The position numbers and the translations under genes were made by a program. Under the pieces are notes generated by a model. It did not search any database. It was not told where the DNA came from and saw nothing but the letters and a program-made list of their open reading frames with translations. Below are positions 1 through 8,966 of a DNA stretch of 64,000 nt, in pieces. Where the stretch lies: assembly GCA_021847605.1 (NCBI GenBank), contig JAJZQN010000007.1:1-64000 (forward strand). The letters are read 5' to 3'. The first letter of the stretch is position 1. Each line of letters starts with the position of its first letter. Source of the stretch: Pseudomonadota bacterium (GTDB lineage: Bacteria > Pseudomonadota > Alphaproteobacteria > Sphingomonadales > Sphingomonadaceae).

Positions 1-1274
1 GCTTTACCACCGATTCGACCGAAATTTTTCAGGAAGGGCTGCAAATCCCTACCATCAAGGTGATGGAAAAGGGAAAGCCGATAGCTGGCGTGATGGAACT
101 TCTTCAATCAAATATCCGTTTGCCAAAAGATTCCATGGGGGATTTCTGGGCGGGCATGGCCGCCAATAAGGTTGCGGAAACGCGGCTTGTTGAACTGTTC
201 AATCGCTATGGCCGGCCTGCCATGACGCAGGCGATGGATGATCTGCTGGATTATGGCGAAGCGATGATCGCAGCGGAATTGAAAAAGCTGCCGCAGGGCA
301 CTTTTTATGCCGAAGACTGGATTGATGATGATGGCATCACTGGCGAGCCGCTGAAGGTTTGCGTCAGAATCGACATTAGTGAAGATAAATTCAAAGTCGA
401 TTTTACCGGCAGCGCGCCGCAAACGGCTGGCCCGATCAATAATTCCCGCACAGGGCTGGTTTCGGCGGTTCGGACCATTTTCAAGGCCCTTACCAACCCC
501 GGCATCCCCGCAAATGGAGGCTGTTTTCGCGCCATTGAGGTGGTCTGCCCGGATCGGACCTTGTTTACGGCTGAACATCCTGCGCCGGTATCCACCTATT
601 GGGAAACCATGCTCTACGCGCAGGATCTGGTATGGCGGGCGCTGGCAGAACATCTGCCGGAGCGGTTGACCGCAGGTCATGTCCTGTCCGTATGTGCCAT
701 CATTTTCTCAGGCACGCACCCCAAGACAGGCGCGCCCGTTATCCTTGTTGGGCCGCTGGTTGGCGGATGGGGGGCGATGCAGGATCGAGATGGTCAAAAT
801 GGCCAGTTTTCGGTTGCAGACGGCGAAACCTATAATTTCCCGATTGAGGTGGTAGAGGCAAAATATGGCGTCAGGGTCCGCCGCTATGAATTTCATAATG
901 ATGATGGCGGCGCCGGGCAATTTCGCGGAGGCAAGGGCGTCGCGCTGGAATATGAAATCCCAACGGAAGGGTGGACATTTACAGGCAGCTTTGGCCGGTC
1001 GAAATTTCCGCCATGGGGCACGGCAGGGGGGCAGGATGGATCGCCTAACTATACCGAAATATTAAGGCAGGGCGTGCGCTCTGATCCGCCCGAAATCATG
1101 GCCAAGCCTGCGCGCATTCCTTTGCGCAAGGGCGATGTCGTGCGCATGGTTACGGCCACGGGCGGGGGGTGGGGTAATCCTGCCCTGCGGGATAAGGCGG
1201 CGATTGAGCAGGATTTGCTCGATGGGTTTATCACGGCTGATCAGGCCAGCACGGTTTATGGCTATGGTGCCTGA
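1..1274 (+). CDS. Hydantoinase B/oxoprolinase family protein, 5' end missing
   Basis: The frame is already open at base 3, so the start lies before the window; 423 residues are visible. The family (PF02538) is the beta subunit of ATP-dependent N-methylhydantoinase, 5-oxoprolinase and acetone/acetophenone carboxylase type enzymes, which open or carboxylate small ring or keto substrates in the cytoplasm. Seen here are the family segment EGLQIPTIK near the start, GSAPQTAGPINNS about residue 136 of the visible part, the NPGIPANGG segment, a Gly-rich GAGQFRGGKG region and a terminal GGGWGNP. The amidohydrolase start overlaps its last codons, suggesting one catabolic operon. The partner HyuA subunit would be expected upstream, outside the window. 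The substrate cannot be read from the sequence. Base use is more A+T rich than in the core genes. Confidence 0.85.
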   Translation, partial: FTTDSTEIFQEGLQIPTIKVMEKGKPIAGVMELLQSNIRLPKDSMGDFWAGMAANKVAETRLVELFNRYGRPAMTQAMDDLLDYGEAMIAAELKKLPQGTFYAEDWIDDDGITGEPLKVCVRIDISEDKFKVDFTGSAPQTAGPINNSRTGLVSAVRTIFKALTNPGIPANGGCFRAIEVVCPDRTLFTAEHPAPVSTYWETMLYAQDLVWRALAEHLPERLTAGHVLSVCAIIFSGTHPKTGAPVILVGPLVGGWGAMQDRDGQNGQFSVADGETYNFPIEVVEAKYGVRVRRYEFHNDDGGAGQFRGGKGVALEYEIPTEGWTFTGSFGRSKFPPWGTAGGQDGSPNYTEILRQGVRSDPPEIMAKPARIPLRKGDVVRMVTATGGGWGNPALRDKAAIEQDLLDGFITADQASTVYGYGA

Positions 1275-2505
1275 ACCAGACGGGCAAGGGCGGACTCTTT
1301 TCTCTAACGCCCGGATTTTTGACGGGCTTTCTTCTGATCTGATGGAACCGGCCTTTGTTGTAATAGGTGGAGGGGTGATCGAGACCGTTGGTTTCGATCG
1401 CCCGCAGGGCCGCTATGCGGCAGAGGTGGATTGCACTGGCATGACTCTGATGCCAGGGTTGATTGATGCTCATTTCCACGCCTTCGCCACAGAGGTTGAT
1501 ACTGCGAAATGCGAAAAATTCCCCCGGACCTATGAGGCACAGCGTGCCCGTTTAAATCTGGAAGCGGCGCTGCGGCGCGGCTTTACGACGGTGCGTGATG
1601 TTGGCGGCGGAGATCATGGCACCTGGCTGGCTGCAGAGCAGGGGCTGTTCCCTTCGCCAAGGTTTTTCTTTTGCGGCCGGGCGTTCAGCCAGACCGGTGG
1701 GCACGGGGATGGTCGCGCCCCGCATGAGGCCCATGATCTGTGCGGATGCGCGCCAACAGGTGTGTTATCGGATTTGATTGATGGTGTGGATGGTCTGCGT
1801 AAGGCGGCAAGAGAGGCGCTGCGTCAGGGCGCGCATCATCTGAAGATATTCATGTCGGGGGGCATATCCACCCCCAGCGACCCGATATGGTATCTGCAAT
1901 TTTCCGATGACGAAATTATGGCTGTCGTGGATGAGGCGGCGCGACGCGGCTGTTATGTCGCGGCCCATGCCTATACGGCGGATAGTATCGCAAGGGCGGT
2001 GGCATTCGGTGTGCGGTCTATTGAGCATGGAAATCTTATTGATGCAGAAACGGCGCATAAAGTCGCAAATGCAGGCGCATTCATCGTGCCAACGCTTGTA
2101 ACATATGAAGCTTTTCATCGTTATGGAAGTGAAAGCGGAGCGGCTGATTCTACTCTGGAAAAGCTTTCGGATGTGCGGGAGCGTGGGCTGGAAGCTATAA
2201 GGCTTTGTAAGTCGGCGGGTGTTCGCTTGGGTTTTGGTACCGATTTGCTCGGTTCACTGCATTATTTGCAGCGTGAGGAATTTATTTTGCGCAGCAAGGT
2301 GGAGGCACCGGTTGATGTTCTGAAATCCGCTACATCTATCAATGCTGCTATTTTAAATATGGATGGGAAATTGGGGGTGATCGCACCGGGAGCATTTGCC
2401 GACATGGTGCTCATAGATGGTAACCCTTTGACGGATATTTCACTTTTAGGTGTGGAGAGTCGGGCTATTCTTCAGATTTGGTCACGTGGCCGCCAGATCG
2501 TGTGA
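1264..2505 (+). CDS. Amidohydrolase family protein (imidazolonepropionase-like)
   Basis: A 413-residue metal-dependent hydrolase of the amidohydrolase superfamily (PF01979). The metal-site pattern is visible: DAHFH with His70 and His72, KIFMSGG with Lys194, AAHAYT with His235, SIEHG with His255 and GFGTD with Asp327. The N-terminal part is the usual beta-sandwich ending in GMTLMPGLID, and the C terminus carries the family segment PGAFADMVLIDGNPL. No signal peptide is seen, so it should act in the cytoplasm. The ATG at 1264 overlaps the end of the hydantoinase B gene by 11 bases; an ATG at 1258 is equally possible, and neither has a clear ribosome site. A role in cyclic amide or ureide breakdown fits the neighbour but is inference. 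Confidence 0.82.
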   Translation: MVPEPDGQGRTLFSNARIFDGLSSDLMEPAFVVIGGGVIETVGFDRPQGRYAAEVDCTGMTLMPGLIDAHFHAFATEVDTAKCEKFPRTYEAQRARLNLEAALRRGFTTVRDVGGGDHGTWLAAEQGLFPSPRFFFCGRAFSQTGGHGDGRAPHEAHDLCGCAPTGVLSDLIDGVDGLRKAAREALRQGAHHLKIFMSGGISTPSDPIWYLQFSDDEIMAVVDEAARRGCYVAAHAYTADSIARAVAFGVRSIEHGNLIDAETAHKVANAGAFIVPTLVTYEAFHRYGSESGAADSTLEKLSDVRERGLEAIRLCKSAGVRLGFGTDLLGSLHYLQREEFILRSKVEAPVDVLKSATSINAAILNMDGKLGVIAPGAFADMVLIDGNPLTDISLLGVESRAILQIWSRGRQIV

Positions 2506-2738
2506 ACCTGCGAGAGGCCACCCTGAAATTATCCTACAATCTGATCCATTGTGTTGGTAATGATCGCTTTCATTGGAATATCTGTAAATTTGCAGCGGCT
2601 ATGCTATATGTATAAAGATCCTCTTTTCTAATTAGTCCAAGATGCGGCGTTAAAGTGAAGAGATTTTCGATACCTACCTCAGCCTAGGCCTGAGCAACCA
2701 GTAAGGTTCGCGGCGGTGCTTTCCAAGCTACTATATAG
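2506..2738. other. A+T-rich intergenic segment, possible junction
   Basis: No gene is seen in these 233 bases. The segment separates the A+T-richer catabolic genes from the conjugation-type genes. It contains an imperfect dyad CTCAGCCTAGGCCTGAG at about 2678-2694. No copy of the tRNA-Glu 3' end was found here, so there is no direct evidence that this is an attachment site. Confidence 0.4.
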
Positions 2739-3488
2739 CTACAGCCTTCTTATCCTGATTGTGCAACGCACTGGCTCCTTGGCCTTTGTCGCCGCCCTTT
2801 GGCACGCGGCTATGACCTTCCGGTTCTCGTTGGCCATGTCGGCGGCACCCACGATGGCCTGCCATGCTTCGGGGTTATCGGCGCGCATCAGGCGGATGCC
2901 CGCATCCCATAGCGTCGGCTCGCCCATCGTGCGCCGTGCGACCTGTTCGGGCCAACGCCAGCCACTAGGCGCAAGGCTCGCCGCCCATCCCGGATAGGCC
3001 AGCCACAGGAGCAATGAGGCAAGCGCCGTGCCTATGCCGGTATAGAGCTTGTGCTGACGTTGTTGATCCTTGGTGCGGAGTGCGCCAATGGCTTTCATCT
3101 GGTCGGTATGGGCTTCGCGGAGCAGCGCCTGCGCCTGTTTGATGGAGGCCTTATCCGTTTCCCGCGCCGCTGCCGCTGATGCCATGATCCGGTCCGCCAT
3201 GCTCTCCGGGGTTAACTTCAATGCTTCGGACTGGGAAAGCACCTTCATCTGCTTAGCGACCTCGGCCATGGTGGCATTGATCTTTGTGAGTGTCGGATTG
3301 TAATCGGGAACCTCAATGCTCTGTTTCTCGATGGCGATATGCTCAAGGGCGCGGGCAATCACCGCCATGCGCCCGTCAAGCCGCTGCTCCATCGCCTCCA
3401 CCCGCGACGCCAGACGCGCGAACACCTCCGCCGCCGTGCCGGTCGGCGGGTTGGGTATGGGCGCGTCGGGCAAGGAATGTTCGTCCAT
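2739..3488 (-). CDS. DUF6118-type protein, coiled coil plus membrane segment
   Basis: A 249-residue protein resembling the DUF6118 family that accompanies TraA relaxases in sphingomonad mobile elements; the function is not known. The sequence shows a Pro-rich start, a long charged helical stretch from about residue 20 to 150 likely to form a coiled coil, one hydrophobic segment (LYTGIGTALASLLLWLAYPG, about 148-167) and a basic C-terminal domain with WPEQVARR and MRADNPEAWQA. It lies 15 bases downstream of traA on the same strand and is probably cotranscribed with it. A role in transfer or membrane docking of the relaxosome is inference from position. Confidence 0.7.
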   Translation of the reverse strand: MDEHSLPDAPIPNPPTGTAAEVFARLASRVEAMEQRLDGRMAVIARALEHIAIEKQSIEVPDYNPTLTKINATMAEVAKQMKVLSQSEALKLTPESMADRIMASAAAARETDKASIKQAQALLREAHTDQMKAIGALRTKDQQRQHKLYTGIGTALASLLLWLAYPGWAASLAPSGWRWPEQVARRTMGEPTLWDAGIRLMRADNPEAWQAIVGAADMANENRKVIAACQRAATKAKEPVRCTIRIRRL

Positions 3489-3503
3489 GGTCTGTTTTCC
3501 TTT

Positions 3504-6500
3504 CTAGCGTTCCATGCCGCGGCTCAAGTCGCGGCCATGATCGAAGGGGATGGAAGCGGCGAGATCGCGGGACAGGCTGCGGCCCATGTCCTGCCCCACC
3601 TCAAGGCCAAGCTCGCGGCTGCGCAGCCCCAGCACCGATTCAAGCTGGGCGTCGCGCTCAAGGCTTTTCGCCATGTCGGCCATATGCTGCGCGGTGGTCT
3701 TCGCGCCCCGGAAATTGCCGTCGCGCACCAGTTCCTGATGCTGACGCTGCAATTGCTGCCAGCCTTCTATGAAGTGATCGGCACGGCTGTAGGGGTCTAT
3801 GCGGATTTCCGCCTCCGCCTGCATCGCGCGCATCGCTTCATGGCCGCGCCCCTGCGCCGCCTCGCGGATCAGTTCGGGGCCATTGCGGAACGCGCTGTTT
3901 AGATCCGTAGAGGCTTCGGGCCGGATCGCGTCGAGGGCGTCACGCGCTTTGGCAAGCACCTCGCGCTGGTGGGGCATGGGGTCGATACCCTGTGCGCGGG
4001 TCTGCCGGATTGCATCTACCGCCTTGGCGTAACGCTCGACCGCGCCGCGCAAGCCGCCTGCGCGCATCGGCTGCGGCTCATGCTCGCGCTGCTGCTCGCG
4101 GGCCGGGTCGCGGTCGGCTTTGGGCAGTGCGCCGCTAAGGTCCAGCCCGTCGAACATGCCGTGCCGGGGTTCCGGCGTTGCCACTGATTCACGCTGCTGA
4201 CCGGGTAGCGACAGGCGCAAGCCGTCGAAGACTCCCCGCGCGCGCTCCGCCACCGGCCGGACGATTTCCGCGATACGCTCGCCAAGGCCGATGCCGCGCC
4301 GTTCGGCAAACTCCTTGGCCGGATCGGCGCGGGCATAGTCGCTCGCCATATCCTTGGCACGCTCGCGCGACAGGACGCCGACAAGGCGCGACTGGTCCTT
4401 GAAGTCGTCGCGGCCATAGTGGAGCGCCGCCCCGTCCCTGTGGCGGGTCATGCCGACATATGCGGAGTGCCGGTCCATGCCGGGGGTCGCCAGCAGATGC
4501 GCCCGGTCAACGGTTATGCCCTGCGCCTTGTGGATCGTGGCGGCATAGCCATGGTCAAGGTCGCGATAGTCTTTGAGGTCGAACGACACGGAACGCCCGT
4601 CATCGGTGCGCACGGTCATGCTCTGCTGATTCACTTGCCCTATGGTTCCCAGCGTGCCGTTCTTGACCTCAAGGCTGCGTTCGTTGCGCCGGAACATGAC
4701 CCGATCCCCGGATGCAAAGTCCCGGTCGCCATTCGCGGTCTTCACGCGGGTATCCTTACCCAGTTCACCCGCCTCGCGCCGCCTGTCGCGCGCCATCTCA
4801 TTGAGGTTCCGCACCTCGTCATTGGTGTGGGTGAAGATCATCCGCGTCTTGTCGGGTTCGGCCTGTCGCGCCGCGTCCCAGCGGTCGATCAGATCGCCAC
4901 GCGCCTGTTCGCGTGTCTCCGCCTGATGCACCATGCCGTGATCGGCATAGGCCCGGATCGCCTCGCCGGTCCTGCCGGTGGCAAGTTGGCGGGTGGCGTT
5001 TTTCTGCCAGTCCTCATGCTGACGGCGGATTTCGGTGATCTCGACACCGCCATGCCGCTCATGGATCGCGCGGAAGGCCGTGCCCGCCTCGATGGCCTGC
5101 AACTGCTGCGGGTCGCCCACCAGCACGACCTTTGCGCCGGCGTCGGCTGCATGGCTAAGCACGCGCTCCATCTGGCGCGTGCCGACCATGCCCGCCTCGT
5201 CGATCACCAGCACGTCGCGGGACGTGAGAAGGTCGCGCCCCTGCGACCAGCCATGTTCCATGCTCGCGATGGTGCGCGAGGCAATGCCCGATCCGTTCTC
5301 AAGCCCTTCGGCGGCGATGCCCGACAATGCCGCGCCGCGCACCTCATATCCGCTGCGCTCCCACGCCTCCCGCGCAACGCCAAGCATGGCGCTCTTGCCG
5401 GTCCCCGCGTAGCCGACGGCGACGCTCAAGCCTTGCTCGCCGGTCACATGCTCGAACGCCGCGCGCTGCTCGCCGGTCAACTCCAACCCGCGCCCCTCCG
5501 CGTGGATTAGCGCGGCGGCGCGGTCCTTTTCACCCACGCGATGCCGTTCCCGCTCGGCCATCAACTCTGATGCGCGCTGCAACCGCTGTTCCGTCTCGAT
5601 CATGTCGCGTGAAGTGAATCTGTCGTCGCCGCGCCCGTCCTTGCCCAAAGCGATCAGGTCGGGCGACGCGCGAACCGCGCTCATCGCCCGGTCATATTGC
5701 TCTTTGCCGTCGCTGTGCCGGTGGACGAACATCGCAAGGTCGCGGTGGGTGAATGTCGCCTGATGGTGGGTGATCGCATTGAGCGCCACGGATGGATCGG
5801 CGATGATCCGATCGCCGTTGCGCTGCGCGACGGCGCGGTGATCCTCGATACGCTCGGATTCAAGCCCGCGCTCGCCCATGCGTGACGCTGCGGGTCCGAT
5901 CTTGTCTTGCGGCTCAAGCTCGATGCCCTGCGCTTCCAGACTGCGGTGATCTATCCGGGCGTCTATGTCGAGTTCGGCAAGGCGCTGATTAACATGGTCG
6001 GCCCATCGCTCGCGCCATTGCTCGACAAGTTCGGTCCGGTTCCAGTCGCGTTCCTTCGCGCCGAACCCCTGTTCGTGCACCTCGCGCATGGTGAGCATGA
6101 CATGGGCGTGCGGCTTTGCCAGCTTATCCGCGCCGATATCCCAATGCACATTGAGGTCGGCGATCATGCCGCGTTCGACAAACTCGGCTTGCACGAAGTC
6201 GCGGGCAAGTTCGATGCCCTGCGCCTTGTCCATCTCGCGCGGAATGGAAAACTCGACTTCGCGCGCTAACTGCGCGTCCTTGCGCTTTTCGGTCGCCTCG
6301 ACCTCGTTCCAGAGCGTTTCCCGATCCGACAGGCGTTCGGGCGCACCTTCGGGCAGCATGATCTCGCTATGCTCGACGCCCGACTTGGCGCGGAAATCAT
6401 GGTCACGGTCAAGGCGCTGGTCATGCAGCCGCTCACCCGCGCGATAGGCGGCGGCCGCGACGGTGCTGCGCCCTTGCGCGCGCCCGATGACCTGAACGGA

Positions 6501-6518
6501 GAAATGATAAATTGCCAT
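3504..6518 (-). CDS. traA: Ti-type conjugative relaxase/helicase TraA
   Basis: A 1004-residue MobA/MobL-type relaxase fused to a RecD/TraI-like helicase. It should nick oriT, stay bound to the 5' end and unwind the strand during transfer. The N terminus MAIYHFSVQVIGR is the family signature, with an early relaxase region including AAAYRAGE; the metal-binding histidines are in KPHAHVML (His137, His139), with His125 nearby. The helicase part has Walker A GYAGTGKS (Lys375), Walker B VLVIDEAGMVG (Asp440, Glu441) and the late motif ATIHKAQGITVDRAH followed by YVGMTRHRD. The ATG at 6518 is chosen over an upstream in-frame start because the family begins exactly at MAIYHF. It diverges from traC, with the oriT-like site between them, as in Ti plasmids. 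Length fits the family, so it appears intact. Confidence 0.95.
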   Translation of the reverse strand: MAIYHFSVQVIGRAQGRSTVAAAAYRAGERLHDQRLDRDHDFRAKSGVEHSEIMLPEGAPERLSDRETLWNEVEATEKRKDAQLAREVEFSIPREMDKAQGIELARDFVQAEFVERGMIADLNVHWDIGADKLAKPHAHVMLTMREVHEQGFGAKERDWNRTELVEQWRERWADHVNQRLAELDIDARIDHRSLEAQGIELEPQDKIGPAASRMGERGLESERIEDHRAVAQRNGDRIIADPSVALNAITHHQATFTHRDLAMFVHRHSDGKEQYDRAMSAVRASPDLIALGKDGRGDDRFTSRDMIETEQRLQRASELMAERERHRVGEKDRAAALIHAEGRGLELTGEQRAAFEHVTGEQGLSVAVGYAGTGKSAMLGVAREAWERSGYEVRGAALSGIAAEGLENGSGIASRTIASMEHGWSQGRDLLTSRDVLVIDEAGMVGTRQMERVLSHAADAGAKVVLVGDPQQLQAIEAGTAFRAIHERHGGVEITEIRRQHEDWQKNATRQLATGRTGEAIRAYADHGMVHQAETREQARGDLIDRWDAARQAEPDKTRMIFTHTNDEVRNLNEMARDRRREAGELGKDTRVKTANGDRDFASGDRVMFRRNERSLEVKNGTLGTIGQVNQQSMTVRTDDGRSVSFDLKDYRDLDHGYAATIHKAQGITVDRAHLLATPGMDRHSAYVGMTRHRDGAALHYGRDDFKDQSRLVGVLSRERAKDMASDYARADPAKEFAERRGIGLGERIAEIVRPVAERARGVFDGLRLSLPGQQRESVATPEPRHGMFDGLDLSGALPKADRDPAREQQREHEPQPMRAGGLRGAVERYAKAVDAIRQTRAQGIDPMPHQREVLAKARDALDAIRPEASTDLNSAFRNGPELIREAAQGRGHEAMRAMQAEAEIRIDPYSRADHFIEGWQQLQRQHQELVRDGNFRGAKTTAQHMADMAKSLERDAQLESVLGLRSRELGLEVGQDMGRSLSRDLAASIPFDHGRDLSRGMER

Positions 6519-6547
6519 GACGGCAATCCATCTACGCCACCAGGCGC

Positions 6548-6579
6548 ACGTCGGCACGACGTATAAGCGCGCCCTCCCC
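6548..6579 (+). other. Putative origin of transfer (oriT), hairpin plus nick core
   Basis: A perfect 6-bp inverted repeat ACGTCG-GCA-CGACGT (6548-6562) is followed one base later by TAAGCGCGCCCT (6564-6575) and CCCC. This is the architecture of RSF1010/R1162- and Ti-type oriT sites: a small hairpin next to a core close to TAAGTGCGCCCT. It lies between divergent traA and traC, the same place as oriT in pTiC58. Strand polarity and the exact nick position are inferred by analogy. Confidence 0.75.
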
Positions 6580-6689
6580 GAAATAAATCCGGGCAGGGAC
6601 CAGGTGGTTCCAGCCAGTCCCGGCGACTCTACTGCACTCTGCGCGACGTTACTCTAGAATCACGCCATTGCACAAGAATGGAGACTGTG

Positions 6690-6995
6690 ATGCGCAAGCC
6701 GAAGGACTTCGATACGGAACTGAAAGCCCTTGCCGACAAGGCGCGGCAACTGAAAGAACGCCGCGTGCGGCAACTCGGCGAACTGGTGGTCGCCTGCGGT
6801 GCCGATGCGCTCGACGCTGATCTATTGGCGGGGGCGCTCCTCCATACCGTCGCCGTCAAGGATGCTGCCACGAAGGAGGGCTGGCGCAAGGCGGGCGCTG
6901 CCTTTTTTCAGGGCAAGGCACGCCAGCCTGCGCCGCGATCTGAACGCCAGCCGGAAGGCGCTCTACCGCTGCAAGGCGGCGCGACATCGCGTTGA
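6690..6995 (+). CDS. traC: Conjugal transfer protein TraC
   Basis: A 101-residue, highly charged protein resembling TraC of the Ti/sphingomonad conjugation gene family, an accessory protein thought to help the relaxase at oriT. It begins MRKPKDFDTELKALADKA and has a basic helix KARQLKERRVRQLGEL, then the family segment AGALLHTVAVKDAATKEGWR and a GAAFFQGKA stretch. The ATG at 6690 is preferred over the ATG at 6678 because GGAG lies 7 bases upstream of it. It diverges from traA and is followed after 22 bases by traD. In Ti plasmids traG would come next in the traC-traD-traG order; it is missing here. Confidence 0.8.
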   Translation: MRKPKDFDTELKALADKARQLKERRVRQLGELVVACGADALDADLLAGALLHTVAVKDAATKEGWRKAGAAFFQGKARQPAPRSERQPEGALPLQGGATSR

Positions 6996-7017
6996 GGCAG
7001 CAAAGGCGAGAACGGAC

Positions 7018-7275
7018 ATGAGGGAATGGATGGTCGAGCGCAGGGCGCGCACCAAAACACTGATCGAACTCGGTGGCCTCGTAGTGAAGGCGGGGCTGGT
7101 CGATCTCACCGATGATGATCGTGCCGCGCTCTACGGCGCGTTCCTGTCGATCGCGGGCAAGCTGCAAGGCGACGAACGCACCAATGCGCTTGCCTTGTGG
7201 AAGCGGCGTGGAAAGCGGGCGTTCGAGGCGGAACAGGAAGCGCTCAAAGACGAAGGACAAGCCGACGGTCGGTAG
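7018..7275 (+). CDS. traD: Conjugal transfer protein TraD
   Basis: An 85-residue small protein of the Ti-type TraD family, not the F-plasmid coupling ATPase of the same name. It begins MREWMVERRARTKTLIELGG and carries VVKAGLVDLTDDDRAALYGA and a basic tail ALWKRRGKRAFEAE. The exact role is unknown; by position it is an accessory relaxosome component. The open frame extends far upstream, but the ATG at 7018 matches the usual family start and places it 22 bases after traC. No traG follows. Confidence 0.75.
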   Translation: MREWMVERRARTKTLIELGGLVVKAGLVDLTDDDRAALYGAFLSIAGKLQGDERTNALALWKRRGKRAFEAEQEALKDEGQADGR

Positions 7276-7409
7276 CCAGGGCGCGCAGCAGCAAGCGCAA
7301 GGCTGCACTGCCTATGAAATCTCCGTCGGCAATGGCATCATGTCCGGGCGCTGCGCTGCCTTTCGGGCTGTGCGGCCGGGTCAACATCAAAAATTGCGGG
7401 GAGCCGGAC

Positions 7410-7586
7410 ATGGAGATTCGATTATCGGCGTTGCGACGCATCATGAAGACGATCACGAATGACAATGCGCGTTATGCCCTGGGCGAAAAGATGCGGGAAC
7501 TGGGCTACCTCAACGCCTCCGATTTCCTCTCGGCGAATCCGCCCGAAGACCATGTGCGCGAAGTCGAACGGCTTGTAATGCCATAG
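7410..7586 (+). CDS. Small hypothetical protein, 58 aa
   Basis: A 58-residue protein starting MEIRLSALRRIMKTITNDNA, with an amphipathic helical N-terminal half and a C-terminal AREVERL-like helix. I do not recognise a family. The ATG at 7410 has a good ribosome site, GGGGAG about 7 bases upstream, which supports it over the longer open frame. It stands where traG would be expected and is separated from traD by 134 bases. It could be an unknown accessory gene of the element. Confidence 0.5.
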   Translation: MEIRLSALRRIMKTITNDNARYALGEKMRELGYLNASDFLSANPPEDHVREVERLVMP

Positions 7587-7733
7587 TAGCGGTTGCGGCC
7601 TACAGACAGGACAACGTGACGGACATCTATTCGCCGATCCTCATCCATTGCGGGGTCGGAAAGATCGTGTCACTTTCGTAAAATTATCTCGTTCGCGGGA
7701 GTTATTCAGGAAATATCGCAAGGGGTGTGCGCA

Positions 7734-8321
7734 ATGGCCGGAACCAATCCATTTATAATGCCTGCAATTCTGCTGGCGGCAGTCCTGACGGCCTGCGGCC
7801 AGAACGCGGCAACGGCGGAGGCCGAAACGGAGAACGCGACGGAAACCCCGGCGCTTCTGGAGAATGTCGGCGCATCCACCGAAGATGCGGCGAACACCGC
7901 GACCGCTGCCGCCGTGGAAACGGCCGCGCCCGACGTGCCTGCACAAGCCACCGCGACGCTCGCGACCCTTCCTTTGAAGCGCGGCTATTATGTCAGGTCG
8001 GAAACACCCTGCAATCGGGCATCGCGGGCGGACGTGTTTTCGCTGGTGACACGCACGGGCATGAACCTGAACTGCACGTTCAAGAGGATCGAGAAGACGG
8101 GAGCGACGACGTACCGGGTGACGCAGGAATGTGCGAACGAAGGCGCTGCATGGGGACGGGCGGATGAGACCGAGACGTCCACCGACACCTACGAGATTCC
8201 GAACGAGACCAGCTACAAGGTCACATATGACGGCGGTTACGAGGCGAGTGCCCGCTATTGCGCGCAATCGAGCATGCCGCCCGGATACAGCGACAACGAC
8301 ATCAGCGATGTAACCGGGTAG
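7734..8321 (+). CDS. Predicted lipoprotein of unknown function
   Basis: A 195-residue protein with a clear lipoprotein signal: a hydrophobic stretch and the lipobox LTAC, so Cys at about residue 22 should be lipidated and the protein anchored in the outer or inner membrane. An Ala/Glu/Thr-rich low-complexity linker (about 25-70) follows, then a compact domain with several Cys residues (PCNRASRADV, NLNCTFKRI, TQECANEG, ARYCAQSS) that may form disulfides in the periplasm. The ATG at 7734 has AAGGGG 8 bases upstream. I do not recognise the domain. A surface role such as entry exclusion would suit a mobile element but is speculation. Confidence 0.65.
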   Translation: MAGTNPFIMPAILLAAVLTACGQNAATAEAETENATETPALLENVGASTEDAANTATAAAVETAAPDVPAQATATLATLPLKRGYYVRSETPCNRASRADVFSLVTRTGMNLNCTFKRIEKTGATTYRVTQECANEGAAWGRADETETSTDTYEIPNETSYKVTYDGGYEASARYCAQSSMPPGYSDNDISDVTG

Positions 8322-8357
8322 CGCATCTTCTCGACCGCGCCTGTGCTACAAGACGCC

Positions 8358-8924
8358 ATGCTGATCGATCCCGCCTATCCCATGATATTGCGCAACGATG
8401 CCGAGCGCGTGCATCGCAATGCCGTGCGACGGGATTTCTCGATCGGCAAGGATACCTATGATCTCTACGCGCTGTCGGGCCTGACCAGAGGCGAGGAAAA
8501 GCTCTGGGCGAAGTTTGCAACGCTGGCCCAGGGCAAGCCGAGATATGACCTGTTGCAGAAGCTGGTCGCGCGCCAGCCCGCGCTGCGCCTGGGCCTGCTG
8601 CTGGACGATGTTGCCGAAGCCCTGCTGATTGTCGGTGTCGCCGATCTGCGCACGCGCGAGGGTGCGTTGCTGGTGCTGGAATGGATCGATGACGACTTCG
8701 GCGCTCCGTTGCTGCCGCCATCGGTCGCGCGCGAGATCACGCCCAAATTGCGCGCACTGCGGCGACGGCGGTTCGGCTGGGTGGTGCCGCCGCACAGCGG
8801 GGGCAAGGATCATGGCAAGGCGGCTGAGGACGGCGCGGCGATGGAATATCCGCGCATATGGCTCTCGGAAGCCCAGCTTGAACGCTACCGCGCCGATGCC
8901 GACTGGTCCGCGATCTTTGAATAA
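8358..8924 (+). CDS. Hypothetical protein, 188 aa
   Basis: A soluble-looking protein with no signal peptide or membrane segment, starting MLIDPAYPMILRNDAERVHR. It has a helical middle (KLVARQPALRLGLLLDDVAEALL), a VLEWIDDDFGAP segment and an acidic end DADWSAIFE. I do not recognise a family. It could also start at a GTG at 8343; the ATG at 8358 is preferred only because it is an ATG. It is convergent with the gene at 8967-9329 and lies 36 bases after the lipoprotein gene, so the two may be cotranscribed. Confidence 0.6.
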   Translation: MLIDPAYPMILRNDAERVHRNAVRRDFSIGKDTYDLYALSGLTRGEEKLWAKFATLAQGKPRYDLLQKLVARQPALRLGLLLDDVAEALLIVGVADLRTREGALLVLEWIDDDFGAPLLPPSVAREITPKLRALRRRRFGWVVPPHSGGKDHGKAAEDGAAMEYPRIWLSEAQLERYRADADWSAIFE

Positions 8925-8966
8925 CTTAGCGCGTTCCATGGACAAAAAAGAGGCGTAGACTTGTCG

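Noticed and set aside
2506..2738. Left attachment site of the element
   Set aside because: No copy of the tRNA-Glu 3' sequence (the TGGTGACCCCTACGGG end) was found here or anywhere else in the left part of the window.
4419..5510. 363-residue open frame on the plus strand
   Set aside because: It lies opposite traA in mirror frame, as expected in G+C-rich coding DNA; no family resemblance.
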